A DNA stretch of 64,000 bases, from the NCBI GenBank assembly GCA_027922465.2, contig BQMF02000199.1:1-64000 (forward strand), given 5' to 3'. A program made the translations under genes and the position numbers. Shown here in pieces: positions 1-11,143 of this stretch. The stretch comes from Turritopsis dohrnii (Eukaryota; Cnidaria; Hydrozoa; Anthoathecata; Oceaniidae). The notes beneath the pieces are model-generated. The model saw only the letters and a list, made by a program, of their open reading frames with translations, was not told where the DNA came from and did no database searches. The first letter of the stretch is position 1. Each line of letters opens with the position of its first letter.

Positions 1-274
1 GAAACTTATGAGAGTGCATGATGCACTGTATACCAATCAGAACGATATCTTATCAGGTAGTTGTCCTGTCAATAGGAGAACTTGTCTCTTCTTTATGACC
101 TGCAGTAGACAGTTTATTACCGTGTAAGGTCCTCTTTTGTACATATTGTGCGAGTGGTGTGTAACCATACTTTTTGAAATCCTCTTTTCAGTTTGAAAGT
201 TACAGGATAGAATCTCTTAGCTTTGCACTTTTGTAATACTGTCACACATTTGTTAGCTTTAATGTTTCCTTTAG

Positions 275-364
275 ATTCAGCAAGTAGAAATGGACGTGAA
301 TAAGAATGTGATAGGAGCTATGGTAACTGGTGATGAAGTCGTTGAATCTGAATGCCCCAAACAA
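275..364 (+). CDS. Internal exon, copy 1 of a duplicated 30-residue exon
   Basis: The 90-nt exon is preceded by a pyrimidine-rich acceptor (TTTCCTTTAG) and followed by a consensus donor (GTAAGT). Read in phase 0 it is fully open and gives 30 residues beginning IQQVEMDVNKN and ending VVESECPKQ, an acidic and hydrophilic stretch. Length divisible by three and phase 0 at both ends mean that gaining or losing a copy keeps the frame. I do not recognise the protein family. The parent gene lies mostly to the left of the window. Confidence 0.6.
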
Positions 365-827
365 GTAAGTATGTTTCTGTTATATTAATTGTATTGTCTT
401 GTTGTTGTGATCAACTGTTTTGCATTTTATTGCATGTGGTATCCCCATATCATTGAGAACCAATTTATCTTTCTGCTTTGTTGTCTTTTGCCAAGTGCTT
501 GTTCTATGCATTTATGTGAGGACTCCCTCGTTCTAAAGGTATTGAAGGCTGTGAAACTTATGAGAAGTGCATGATGCACTGTATACCAATCAGAACGATA
601 TCTTATCAGGTAGTTGTCCTGTCAATAGGAGAACTTGTCTCTTCTTTATGACCTGCAGTAGACAGTTTATTTTCGTGCAAGGTCCTCTTTTGTACATATT
701 GCACGAGTGGTGTGTAACCATACTTTTTGAAATCCTCTTTTCAGTTTCAAAGATACAGGATAGAATCTCTTAGCTTTGCACTTTTGGAATACTGTCACAC
801 ATTTGTTAGCTATAATGTTTCCTTTAG

Positions 828-917
828 ATCCAGCAAGTAGAAATGGACGTGAATAAGAATGTGATAGGAGCTATGGTAACTGGTGATGAAGTCGTTGAAT
901 CTGAATGCCCCAAACAA
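828..917 (+). CDS. Internal exon, copy 2 of the duplicated 30-residue exon
   Basis: This exon has the same length, acceptor and GTAAGT donor as the copy 553 bp upstream. The difference noted in the exon is a synonymous T-to-C in the first codon (ATT to ATC), so the encoded 30 residues are unchanged. Flanking intron sequence shows several substitutions. That pattern suggests a recent duplication, or selection or conversion keeping the exon uniform. Function is unknown. Confidence 0.6.
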
Positions 918-1089
918 GTAAGTATGTTTCTGTTATATTAATTGTATTGTCTTGTTGTTGTGATCAACTGTTTTGCATTTTATTGCATGTGGTATCCCCA
1001 TATCATTGAGAGCCAATTTATCTTTCTGCTTTGTTGTCTTTTGCCAAGTGCTTGTTCTATGCATTTATGTGAGGACTCCCTCGTTCTAA

Positions 1090-1152
1090 AGGTATTGAAG
1101 GCTGCGAAAGTTATGTACCATTGTATACCAACTTTCACAGCCTTCAATACCT
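1090..1152. repeat. Inverted repeat at the edge of the tandem array
   Basis: The unit end at 1090-1112 (AGGTATTGAAGGCTGCGAAAG plus two bases) is repeated in inverted orientation at 1130-1152 with one mismatch. The stem is about 23 bp and the loop 17 bp. The array terminates exactly here. Confidence 0.8.
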
Positions 1153-1228
1153 CTACATTGAAGTGGTGCTCACATGAATGTATAGAAAAAGTGCAACTGT
1201 TAACAAAACAGAAACAAAAATTACTTAC

Positions 1229-4200
1229 TGGGGGATTTTGATCTTGAATAGAAAGTTTCCATTCATCCTGACTCTAAAACAGAAATTCTTTTATTACAAT
1301 GGATACAGTTCTCAAAGATTTAAAGATAAAATCTAGTGGAGGTAAGAATTCAAAAATGATATTATAGAACACTTGTACAACAGACTCAAACGAGGACTTG
1401 AAGGACTCATAATGAAGGAATTTTTGGCAGTTAATTTAGAGAAAAAGAAGATTAGATATTTTTAAGTGAAGAACTTGAATAAAAAACATTTTGGATAGGA
1501 AATTCTATCAACATGAGTTTGATATCAATTTGAATTTAATAGCTATGATAATGTAGCACTAGGACTTTGGTATCCTTGTCATTTCTTTCTTACTGAACCT
1601 AAATTAAAGCAGCAGCTTGAAAATAAACATCATGATGACTTACATTGTACATTAAGAACATGCATATTAGAGTGATATTGAATAATATTAAAAAAGTCTT
1701 ATTTTAGATGTCATACTGTCAACATTGTACACACAAACAGCAAGTGTGGATCTAATCATTTATTAACATTTATCTAATTATACTAGAACATACATCAACA
1801 TTAAAAACAGCGATAACAAAACCAAAATATCAGGGAAGTCAATCTGAGTTATTGTCCTGAAACTAATTAATCTCAAGGGAAGTAAACCATAAATAAAAAG
1901 TTTAAAAACACTTACTATGATAGTGAAATTAAGTTGGACACAGATTTCATCAATGAAAGTTAATTCCTAACAATTAAAAGAAAATGGAAATGCATGATTC
2001 TACACGGCAGTTGTAGAAACAACATCAGTGGAAAACCATTCATTGTGTACTAATAGAGCATAAGATTTAAGGATATATCTCAAGAATGAATGATATTTTG
2101 AGAGTCTGTAACTGTTGATGGACGAGATAACAATAAAACTTTGCAATATCAAACTGTAAATTACATTATCACCTTATGATAGGGAAAAGACACATTGAAA
2201 GCTGTAAATGAGTGGCAACTGCCTCTTTGCCAGCCATTTAAATTGTATCCAAACCTCTGTGAATTGGGATAACACATGTTAAAAGTTAATCACATGGTTA
2301 GTACACTCCTAACCGGTGAGTATAGCAACTCTCCATATTATTATGCTTGTGCAAGTGCACTTGAAAAGCCTGAACAGTTTGTTTAAGTTATTGTTTTGAT
2401 TTTTTCATTATCAGAACAAACAACCTTCCAGATCATAAAACTTCCAAGGCTGTTGGCACAAATGCATTTTAACACCAGACAATGAAACTAAATACCAGTA
2501 AAGAGGTTAATTCTTGTTTTGTCAAAATCTTCCTTGTGTTTTTCCTCAAATCTTTCAATCTTTCTTTTTCCTGCAAGAGAAGAATATTAAGTAAACAACA
2601 TTTCCCATTGCTTAACTTAAGTTTTGTAGTACTGAGAAATCAATATGCCATATGATTTGTTATAGTGTAGTAGCAAATGAAGCCCTATTGAATCAGTAGG
2701 TTAAAAGTTTGGCTTTTCTTATGAAATTGATTTGGTTCCCATCAATAGCACAAATCTGCCAAATTTTTTAGCAACTGCATAATCAGAACAGGAGATATAG
2801 CTTGGTCTGTATTTTATAGCAGGCTTTATGCATCCATTTCAGAGCTTTAACTTTTGAAACATAACACATGAATGATGAAATTTTGCCCTATGATAATTCA
2901 GTTTAAGTTATGTGTATAAAAAAGCCAAGAAACTCTAGAAATAAGATGCCATCTCTAAGGAATGTTGTTATAAGAATGAAATAAATGTTTAGTAACTCAT
3001 TTCATTATGGTACTTTTATAGCAAAAAGTACCATAATGAAAAGAACTCGTTTTATCTGTACATTTAATTGAATTTTTCCTGACAGAAATTTTCTTATTTT
3101 CCACAATTGTTCTGGATGAGAAGTTTAAGATGCTTTTTGTACTAACAAAAAAGGTCATTTTGGTGAAGTCCGTTTTCAATCAGTATTTCTTTATTGGTTT
3201 TGTCAGAAGCATAATGAGGAGCATGTTCCCTATTTCCTGACAAATTTTCTTTTCAAGTCAGAAATCTGTGTTTGACAAGGTTCTTGGATAGTCATCGACT
3301 TTCATAGACGTAATACAGCTTTCTGTTCCTTTGCACAACATCATTGGCAACTGCTTTTTCAGCTGCAGGGATAGTGTTTTATTAGACAATAGCGAAGAAA
3401 GACTTGTTATTTAACTTATTGGAGTTTCTAGAGTTTGGTAAAATGATTCTATTAATTTCTTTAAATTCTACTTTTCCAAGTGTTCTCCCAGCAGTTCGAA
3501 AAATAATGATTGGTAAAACTTTCAGTGACTTCATGAGTTAACTTCCATTCAATGATAGTCTAACTGGTTTTCTTTAACAGCAAATGAGTCACCATATGAA
3601 GAAAGTCACTATTATCTATTTGTTAGCTCATTCTACCTTTTCACTCTGTGTGGATGATACATTACATTTTGTGTGGTACTGTATATCACTACTCATATTG
3701 TTTTCAGCTGCTAATGTCCACTCAGCAATCCTTAAAGCTTTCTCATTGGATATACAAGATCACTCTATAAGTCAACGTTTTAAAAAATGTAGTTTGTTGC
3801 AAATCTAATTCATTATTTGTTGAATTTACTTGAGAAGTTTAATGTTAATCATGTAATGTTATCCATTCAATTTGCAACCAAAACTTTAGTACAAACCTTC
3901 ATAATGTTGTGATTTTTCAGTTTTACAGACAAAAATTTAAATACTTTTTAGTCTATACATCACAATCACATATATTTTGCTGGGAAAAATTGGTAACCCA
4001 GCAAAAGCAATTCCTTATAAGCTTTCCAATGATGTACAACTTCAGATTGAGCAGAGGACAAAAAAGTGACACTTGCTTCTGTACTTATTACATAAGCATC
4101 TCCCATTTATTTGTTACCCATTTTGATTTTTCTAGATACGCAAGAAAAATTCAAACCACCGAAAATTAATTTTTATACTTCCCCTTTAACTACCATCCAA

Positions 4201-5966
4201 TGATAGTTGCAACAGCAGATGAGTCACCTAACTGAAGAGGGTCATTATATCTTCTTTTACCTCATTTAACCTTTTCACAGTGTGAACGACATCAGTTCCA
4301 AGTTTTTTTCTCTATGAAATTAAATAACTCAACATTTCAGTTTTCTATAGAAAGATAAAACCTATTAATATCAATAAAATGATAGAAACTTTGCAAATTC
4401 TTGATATTCCAGGCTGTACTGTTCAAAATTGTTCAAAACTCAGTTCAGAATACTACTTTACTTGTGTTGTGAAACAAATATTTTGAAATAGAACATTCTG
4501 CACCTTTAAATATTACTCCTTGCAACAATAACTTCCATGAAAAGTGGAAGATTCTGATTATTCACAGAATGAAAATTGTTGTGCAATTTTTATCTAGCTA
4601 CTTTTGTGAATACTACAACCATTGTCTATGTTATTTGAAAAGATAAGGATTTGAAATATTTACTTATCTTATTTTCTCTTATCTTATTTATCTTATTTCA
4701 ATATTTCTAACAAATAAACACGAGGTTAAAGACCTTATTTCATTGCCTAGAAAGAAAGACCAGGAATTCAGGTTTTAACTCCATTTTATTACTCCATACT
4801 CACAGGACTATCAATATTGTTGAGTCGAATTTCAACTCATGAGCTGTCTATTACACATACTATTTGTAAAAATGGGTGAAACAAATGGCTGCATATTTTA
4901 CTATTATAAATCTGCAGCACACTTTAATAACAAGACTCTTACACAAACTTACTTTGCTCCTTCTAACAGGTTCCACTTTCTAAAAGGAAAAATCATATTA
5001 AAAACTTGATAAAAACTGGATGTATCCAGTGGGTTTTAATACCACGAGTGCGGCATTGGCACTAAACTCTGACCTTCAAAAAAAAAGTTTTAAATATGTG
5101 ATCTCAAAGATTCCTTCTAACATTAAACAAACTAATACAACTTTATAGCTATATTTACAAATCTATTTTGTGCACTCTGTGACACTTAACGTGTACACCT
5201 TTTTGTTAAGTGTTCGTACCTGTATTCATTATGGATTCTGTATGTAGATGTTTTACTTTAACTTATAGGACTTTTCTGTATATTTTCTCTTTTCATTCAT
5301 TCAAGTTGCTTATCAATGATGGCGCCACGACGAATGCTTTTGCCTGCAGGTGATTATTGAAAAAGAAAGAAAACATTGCACTGCTTTTTGTTGTGTGTGA
5401 TATATTTATTGAAAGAAAGAAACATTGCATTTCTTTTCGTTGCACATGCTTTTCAAATCAATGTTTTTTATACAAAACTCATCTTTCGTGCACGCAATAT
5501 TGTCTTGATAACACGAGTTCATGCGTAGTTTTGCAATGTATCTTTTACATTGTATATACTATGTTGTCATTTCAACAACTTGTTACATGCCTTCTACTTT
5601 ATTATATTTAGCTGCAGTAAATCCTAAAATATTCTGTGGTATTTTGATTGATATTCCTTCTAAAACATTTGTAATGAAAACAGTCAAATATTCATAGAAG
5701 TCGGATCCGTGTGTTTCAGTTATGGTGCTCTTCCGCAAGGAGTTTTCTGTTTTTCAACCTAGCTATTTTACCAAGGAATTCCTTCTGCAGTAATTATGAT
5801 ACTGAAAGTGTATTATCTCTTAGAAGTGGCATTTTCCAGCAATGTAGATCACATAAAAATCAAAAATTTTCTGCCCCTCAGGCCCCACCATGATGTTTAA
5901 GCTTTTGATCTGTAAACAACTATAATGATTTACCTGATTTACTGTTCCTGTGATGACGTCAATAAT
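1229..5966 (-). CDS. Chain of short phase-0 exons downstream of the kinase domain
   Basis: Five short minus-strand exons with AG acceptors and GT donors all begin and end in phase 0: 5934-5966 (33 nt, IIDVITGTVNQ), 4953-4979 (27 nt, KVEPVRRSK), 2496-2570 (75 nt, Lys/Glu-rich, starting EKERLKDLRK), 1916-1966 (51 nt, starting ELTFIDEICVQ) and 1229-1273 (45 nt, starting SQDEWKLSIQD). The first completes the kinase C-lobe helix: ...RPQMEK joined to IIDVITGTVNQ matches the usual end of a TKL or tyrosine kinase domain. The others would form a C-terminal tail. The 27-, 51- and 45-nt exons have GTAAGT donors; the 33-nt exon uses GTAAAT and the 75-nt exon GTATTT. Membership of the more distant exons in this gene is inferred from strand, phase and spacing, and further exons could be missing. 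Confidence 0.55.
3001..3040. repeat. Perfect 17-bp hairpin
   Basis: TTCATTATGGTACTTTT at 3001-3017 is followed after 6 bases by its exact complement at 3024-3040, and partial pairing continues outside the perfect stem. It overlaps no convincing exon. It may be a small fold-back element or intronic hairpin. Confidence 0.75.
3537..4290 (+). repeat. Diverged dispersed duplicate pair
   Basis: About 120 bp at 3537-3660 recurs at 4186-4290 with substitutions and gaps. Shared landmarks include CAATGATAGT, AACAGCA.ATGAGTCACC and CCTTTTCAC. No reading frame is conserved between the two, so they are treated as old repeat copies inside the introns of the minus-strand kinase gene. Confidence 0.55.
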
Positions 5967-6086
5967 CTGAATAATAAGAACAAATTTTGAGTAGCAGTTG
6001 GAGTTATCGCGACCCTTCAAAATACAATACTAACTGGGAATGATACAGGGCATTGTCGAAATTGGTATATCAACTTTAATTGCACT

Positions 6087-6106
6087 AATTTGGGCATGCC
6101 CAAATT
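6087..6106. repeat. Perfect 20-bp palindrome
   Basis: AATTTGGGCATGCCCAAATT reads the same on both strands. It lies in the intron between the kinase exon and the 33-nt exon. No function can be assigned. Confidence 0.8.
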
Positions 6107-6572
6107 TGAACAATCAAAACTGACTACTTTATTGAATGACAAAAAAGTATTTAACCAAAATAAAATCTAAACACATGCATCAAAACTGAAGCTTTACCTC
6201 CTTTCTATCGCATTATGAGGGGGTATTACAGATCGATTTTCACAACGGTGGCCGCTTTTTAGCACACAAAAATCGGCACCCCAAAAAAATTTTAAAAAAT
6301 TGTGTAATGATCAGGATATAGCAATTTTCTTATGGCATATAATGGTTCAGACTTATTACCTCCTTAATTAAGAATGAACTATTGCGACAACTATTTTTAA
6401 AACGAAAATTTGCACCCAGCTCTGAATCAGGATTTCTTACATCACAACCGATGCCCAAATTAAATTCCTGTAACAACCCCTGACTAATTATGATTGTTGT
6501 TGGTAAAACAAGTAGAATTTTGTAATAATCTATTGCAGAAAATCTCTGTTCAAAACTAAATTAGTTATATAC

Positions 6573-7456
6573 CTTTTCCATTTGTGGTCTCAAATTTGCA
6601 TCTTCACTCCATGACTGTTTTAATATATTAAGAACAGGAAGAACATCATCATCATTAGAGTATAAGTGTACTAAGTTTTCAATCTCAGGCCGAATGCCAT
6701 TTTGGAGACCATTAATCAGGATCTGGTCATTCATTAAGGGCAGTACACCAGCCCAAGCAGAAGGTTGATTGGTTAAGATTTCAAATACACATATTGACCA
6801 GGAATACACATCTGTTAACATTGATGCTTTCGTAACTTTGGCCATACACAATTCTGGAGCTGTGTAAGCCAGTGTCATTCCATTTACTACGTTTGTCTTT
6901 GTTCTGGTAGAAAAGGTTTGTTTCATTGTAACAAAGGAATCAAAGTCAGAAACTTTCACCACTATGTCTTTGATAAAACCAGAGACCAACAGGTTACTGG
7001 GTTTGAAATCTCTATGTATTATGCCATTATAGTGTAAATATTGCAACCCCTGGGAGGCTTGTTTGATAAGTTTCATACGTTCATCATATACAAAGTGCTC
7101 GTGAGTATTAAAAACATCAATAAGCTGCGCCATATTATGTACAGTTTCATCTTGCAGCTCCACATAACAAAATTCTAATGCAAAAGCACAAGGCTTTATA
7201 GAATAACCTCTAAATCCCACAATGTTTTTGTGTTGCAATGTTCGTAACATATTTGCAACTTCCAAGACTTCTTCTTAGGAAGCTGCTGCTTTAAAGATTT
7301 AATAGCAACAGACTTTCCTTTAACTTGGTGCTTATACACAATGGCTGCTGTTCCTTCATCTATAATGTCTTGAGGATTTAGCGTTAAATCTGGTATAAGT
7401 AAGTGACAAACGTTTTGCTCCAACTTCTCCAGAGTACAGGGGTTGAAAGATGCCAT
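6573..7456 (-). CDS. TKL-like protein kinase catalytic exon, one frameshift
   Basis: The start is ATG at 7456 (MASFNPCTLEK). The glycine-loop region is degenerate (IDEGTAAIVYKH) and is followed by the VAIK lysine (SVAIKSLK). A single-base frameshift at about 7265-7285 moves the frame into EVLEVANMLRTLQHKNIVGF, which is helix C and the HxNIV motif. After it come the catalytic loop IIHRDFKPSNLLV, the activation segment SDFDSF (DFD where DFG is expected), YTAPEL for APE, the SDVYSW equivalent TDVYSW, and a final ARPxM-like NLRPQMEK. Directly after GAAAAG is a donor GTATAT at 6572-6571, so the in-frame stop just beyond lies in an intron. Catalytic lysine, HRD and the Mg-binding Asp are present. 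The frameshift may be a pseudogenising mutation or an assembly error. Kinase family assignment is strong; the exact subfamily is not resolved. Confidence 0.85.
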
Positions 7457-7497
7457 CTATATGTTCAATATAGGAATGGCTTCAACAAAATGAACTT

Positions 7498-7960
7498 ATT
7501 ATTAACACTAAAAAAGGAAAACCGAAGTTATGGTGTTCAGTACCAGTAAACGTTTAAACAAATTGGATGACCCGCAACTACAGATATACCATCACCATTC
7601 ACCTATTAACAACACGAGAACGTATAAATACCTCGGATTAACGTTGAACAAAACACTTAACATGTCAGAACACTTGCAAAACACCATAAAGAGAACCTCT
7701 TCAAGAATAAACCTGTTAAAGAAAATGCGATCCCATCTGGACTCAAAAACCACAGCTTTGATCTACAAATCGATGATCTTACCAATATTAACTTACTGTT
7801 CGTTAGCAACGCATGGAATGGTACCAGCCACACTTGAGGAAAAAACAAGTGCCTTAGAACGACGAGCCCAGAAAGTTGTTGGTACACTTTTAACAATACC
7901 ATCATCGAAACAGATAAAAATGAAACGAGGAGCCGCCTATGTTCATCGATGTCAGGGCTT
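7498..7960 (+). pseudogene. LINE reverse transcriptase C-terminal fragment (5' part)
   Basis: The reading frame contains the region after the RT catalytic core that is typical of non-LTR retrotransposons: KTEVMVFSTSKRL, then TYKYLGLTLNKTLN, TSSRINLLKKMR and a LIYKSMILPILTYCS segment. The 5' end is truncated about 40 bp upstream of the kinase start codon, and similarity is lost near 7960. The missing C-terminal end of the same family reappears at about 9540, so I infer one LINE copy split by later insertion. No active RT motif is present. Confidence 0.8.
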
Positions 7961-9539
7961 GACAAATGGTGTACGTGCGTTCGTCACGAACGTTTAATGA
8001 TAGAAAATTCCCCATTACGTACTAAGATGCTTATGAATTCGTTCGCGCACGAACGCCAATCTTAACTTCCCAACGTACATCTCATATAGTGTAGCAGCTA
8101 AGAAAGCTAAGCACGTACAATCGAAATAAGTGATTTCGTCCGTGATGATGCTGCCGTTTTGAAATATACAGCAATTTGATGTTATATTTCTTTTCAAAAA
8201 TTGATAAATTTTTTCAATTTTTTCCGAAGAGAGCCGAACACAGCAAAATCGATAAGTCACGTTTCCATGTGTTTTATATCTACAAATAAACTATATATCT
8301 ATACTATATATATACTATATATATAACTACAGTGGAATCTCTCTATCTCGACTACCCTCTATCTCGAATATCTCTCTATCTCGAACAAAAATCTCGGTCC
8401 CTTGAACAGCTAGCTTGAAGAGCTAACTTTCTTTATCTCGAACATTCTCTATCTCGAACAAATTTTTCGGTCCCTTGCGAGTTCGAGATAGAGAGATTCC
8501 ACTGTATATATCTATAAATAAACCACCTGTTATTTTTGTTAAGAAAAAGACAAAGGGCAGATGTTCTATCTCTCCATTTATTTGATTAGTAGATTTTGTT
8601 TATTTAAATTGAATTGTATTTGCAAGTGTCCATATGATTTCTGTTATTACTTTTTTATTGATACATTTATCACGTGCAGAAGGGTTTTTTCGTAGTTCAG
8701 GCGTGCGAATCTCAGTCTTGTCATTATGAGGCCCATGATCGCGCTAGTGCTCGTTATAGCGCTCCTTGAGTTAAGATGCGCTTTAAATTGCACACGTAGA
8801 TACTCTTTAATAACATGCTCAACGTTCGTGCTCAATTGACGTCAAACTACTTAGGGATGTTAAGTGATTATTCGCTGTTGCTAGGAAAAACGACCACAGT
8901 TGCTAAGGTAATTTTGAAATTGAAATAGGAGTCATTTTCGTGTTATTCAATGAAATTGAAAAGCATCTTAGTTTCCAGCTCGCTTTAAAATATGATTTAT
9001 CTTGACTAACGACCAGTGTCTCTACAATTGCAGACATGACGTTCCCAGTGAAAATGTTTCTGATTGGTCAATTTTTCTGTACTCGTCAGCGAATTTCGCC
9101 GCAGTAGACTTGCTCGATATGAAAAAGTGAAAAAAATTTGAGTGCCGTGCTTTATACCGAAATCACCATCTTGCGAACCGTTGCTACGTTGAGTCAAAAT
9201 AGAGTAAATTCTTTAATCTTCCGTTCTATTAAGGCCTTCCAAATAAATGTAAGATGTTTACAAAATATAAGATATGAAAAAAAAAAAAAAATGCACGTGC
9301 AAGTTATGTGATTTAGACGTGCTATTTATATAATAAAATCGTACGCCCAAATACGATTCAGGTGCAATGACAAGACTGAAAATTTATGTATGTTTCCTAA
9401 TGCAAAACGTCTGTCTCAACGAATACGTAACACATGCCATTTCGCAATCGTAATAATAATACAACCTCGGAACAATAATACAACCCTGATGCCATGTGTA
9501 TACACGTACGTCTACATCGTTAGACTTTGTTCGACATCT
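7961..9539. other. Insert separating the two LINE halves; no gene seen
   Basis: Apart from the MITE at 8330-8504 and GTTCG-rich hairpins near 7976-7996 and 8039-8056, I see no coding or RNA feature. Several short frames are present on both strands but none has domain similarity or splice support. Confidence 0.5.
8330..8504. mobile_element. 175-bp pogo/Tigger-type MITE with TA target sites
   Basis: Terminal inverted repeats CAGTGGAATCTCTCTATCTC and its complement bound the element, with TA on both sides (8328-8329 and 8505-8506). Internal copies of CTATCTCGAA and TCGGTCCCTTG repeat between the ends. There is no coding capacity. TIR beginning CAGTGG and TA duplication are typical of the pogo/Tigger branch of Tc1/mariner. 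Confidence 0.9.
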
Positions 9540-9990
9540 TCAAAACCACGTACGACGCAAAAAATGATTATGTACGTTCACGAACTATCTTGTAAAAACG
9601 ATTTGTCAAGCCCTGGATGTATTAACGGAAGTGCGATTAAAAACTTCGAGAACTATTTCGAAATTTTGGAATCAAGAATAAACACACGAAACAATGGGCA
9701 TATGATACGAGTACCGAAGGTGAAATTGGAAGCTGCTCGGTCCTCCTTTTATTTTCAAGGAGCATTAACATTCAACAATTTACCAAAAGCGCTTCGAATT
9801 GAGAAAGACTTTTCAAAATTTAAGATTTTATTAAATAAACTTTAACTAAGGAATATCATCTTGGTCTTTTTTAGCTTACTTTACGTATAATTACATTTAT
9901 TCTATATTTGACAGGACTTCTTGTAAAACAGTGTAAATATTTTTATATATTATACGACTGAATGAACCATCCTGTATAAACATTTGATAA
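9540..9990 (+). pseudogene. LINE C-terminal end and 3' tail
   Basis: The frame ending at 9845 carries the C-terminal LINE signature NFENYFEILESR, RVPKVKLEAARSSFYF and FNNLPKALR, matching the copy at 14.9 kb (LPRVKLETARHGFFF). The 3' UTR ends with CCTGTATAAACATTTG followed by a (TAA)n tail. The copy near 15.25 kb ends CCTGTATAAATATTC with an A-rich tail, so this is the shared 3' end of one family. It probably belongs to the same insertion as 7498-7960. Confidence 0.75.
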
Positions 9991-10910
9991 TAATAATAAT
10001 AATAATAATAACAATAATAATAATATTATAACATTGGCATTTAAAAAAGTCTAAAAATTTTTAAAAAAGTCTAAGAATTTCGCAATGAGGTTGAGGAGTT
10101 TTTTAGAAAAAATCGCAATGTTGAATTTTCGTTATAATTCATAAAATCAAATACTGATTCGACTTATAAAGTATCATTAGCGTGTTTTGCACATTTATTT
10201 TTAGTCCTTGTTGTGTAAAATTGTTAAGGCTTTTTCACCTTTGTTTTCGTTAAACATCTGTTTTCGAGCAGTACAGTGACACCTGCAAGCTTGATCTCTT
10301 AACCTGGAGATTGTCTCTGAATATTAAGTGACCAAACATTTTTTCTTTGTTTTCTTAAATTTTTTTCTTCGCAGAGCTTTCTGTTATACACTAGTCATAC
10401 ATATTAAAAGCAAATCTTAAACCTCTTTAATTTCTTGAATATGCCTAAAGTTTTGTATCTATAAAGCATGTGCTTATTATATTTTCTTCTATTGAAATCA
10501 AACAAAGTTTCCACCGTTATAGGCATAACTCTTTCTTAAAATGTTAGCTTGGCATCAACTTTCTTTTAAGTTCAGTGTATGTTTAGTTTTTTCCGTCTTA
10601 TATCAATTAGATATGATCTTTACTTTTTTTACTATGATCTCACTTTACTTTGGTAGACTCACGACTTTCAAAAAATGTATATTTGCTGTGTGATTGTTTA
10701 TGAAAAACCACGGGAATTAAAAAATAACGATGAAAAATTTTGTTGTTAATAAAGACTTTTCGTTACTCCCTATAAGACTTAAAACATTTCCTCTTTACTC
10801 TACATTGTGTACCTTATAAGTTATTTTATTGATTCTTAGATAAAACTCGATCATGATATATTTAAGTTCGTTACAACTACTTTGTTATCATGGATTTTAG
10901 ACATAGCATA
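9991..10910. other. AT-rich non-coding stretch
   Basis: This stretch holds TAA microsatellite remnants at its left edge and otherwise T-rich sequence. No convincing frame, splice-bounded exon or inverted repeat was found. Confidence 0.5.
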
Positions 10911-11143
10911 CTTTATTGCATGAAAATTTTGTGGTTTTACGGTTGAGTTCGAAAAACCGTGAAATTAAAATTCGGCGAAAAATGAATTTAGAACTTGACC
11001 ACAAAATTAAAATGCCATGAAAAATGTCTTTCTCTTGGACCGTGAAATTAAAATGCCGCGAAATGCAATTTTTGGTAAAAAAACAACCACAAAATTAAAA
11101 TGACCACGAAAGTTTCATGCCACGAAATTTTTATGCAATAAAG
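10911..11143. mobile_element. 233-bp MITE, TIR CTTTATTGCATG, TA target sites
   Basis: The ends are CTTTATTGCATGAAAATTTT and the complementary AAATTTTTATGCAATAAAG, flanked by TA at 10909-10910 and 11144-11145. The interior is an array of short motifs such as GTGAAATTAAAATGCC and CACGAAA in both orientations. There is no ORF. TA duplication suggests mobilisation by a Tc1/mariner-like transposase. Confidence 0.85.

Larger units (their letters stand above)
1..1117 (+). repeat. Tandem duplication, 553-bp unit, exon-containing
   Basis: Two near-identical copies stand head to tail, the first starting at or before position 1 and the second at about 553, with a partial third start at about 1100. The copies differ by scattered substitutions and single-base indels. 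Each unit holds one 90-nt exon with good splice sites plus flanking intron, so this is a segmental exon duplication and not a simple satellite. The window begins inside the array, so more copies may lie upstream. Confidence 0.9.

Noticed and set aside
389..574. 61-residue frame repeated at 942-1241
   Set aside because: It lies downstream of the GTAAGT donor in the intron of the tandem unit and is AT/Cys-rich chance translation.
2997..3179. 60-residue minus frame
   Set aside because: It spans the perfect hairpin, lacks splice support in the phase of neighbouring exons, and has no similarity.
5321..5351. Possible first exon (MAPRRMLLPAG then GTGATT donor)
   Set aside because: It is CpG-rich and has a donor-like end, but no following plus-strand exon was found and it lies inside the intron of the minus-strand kinase gene.
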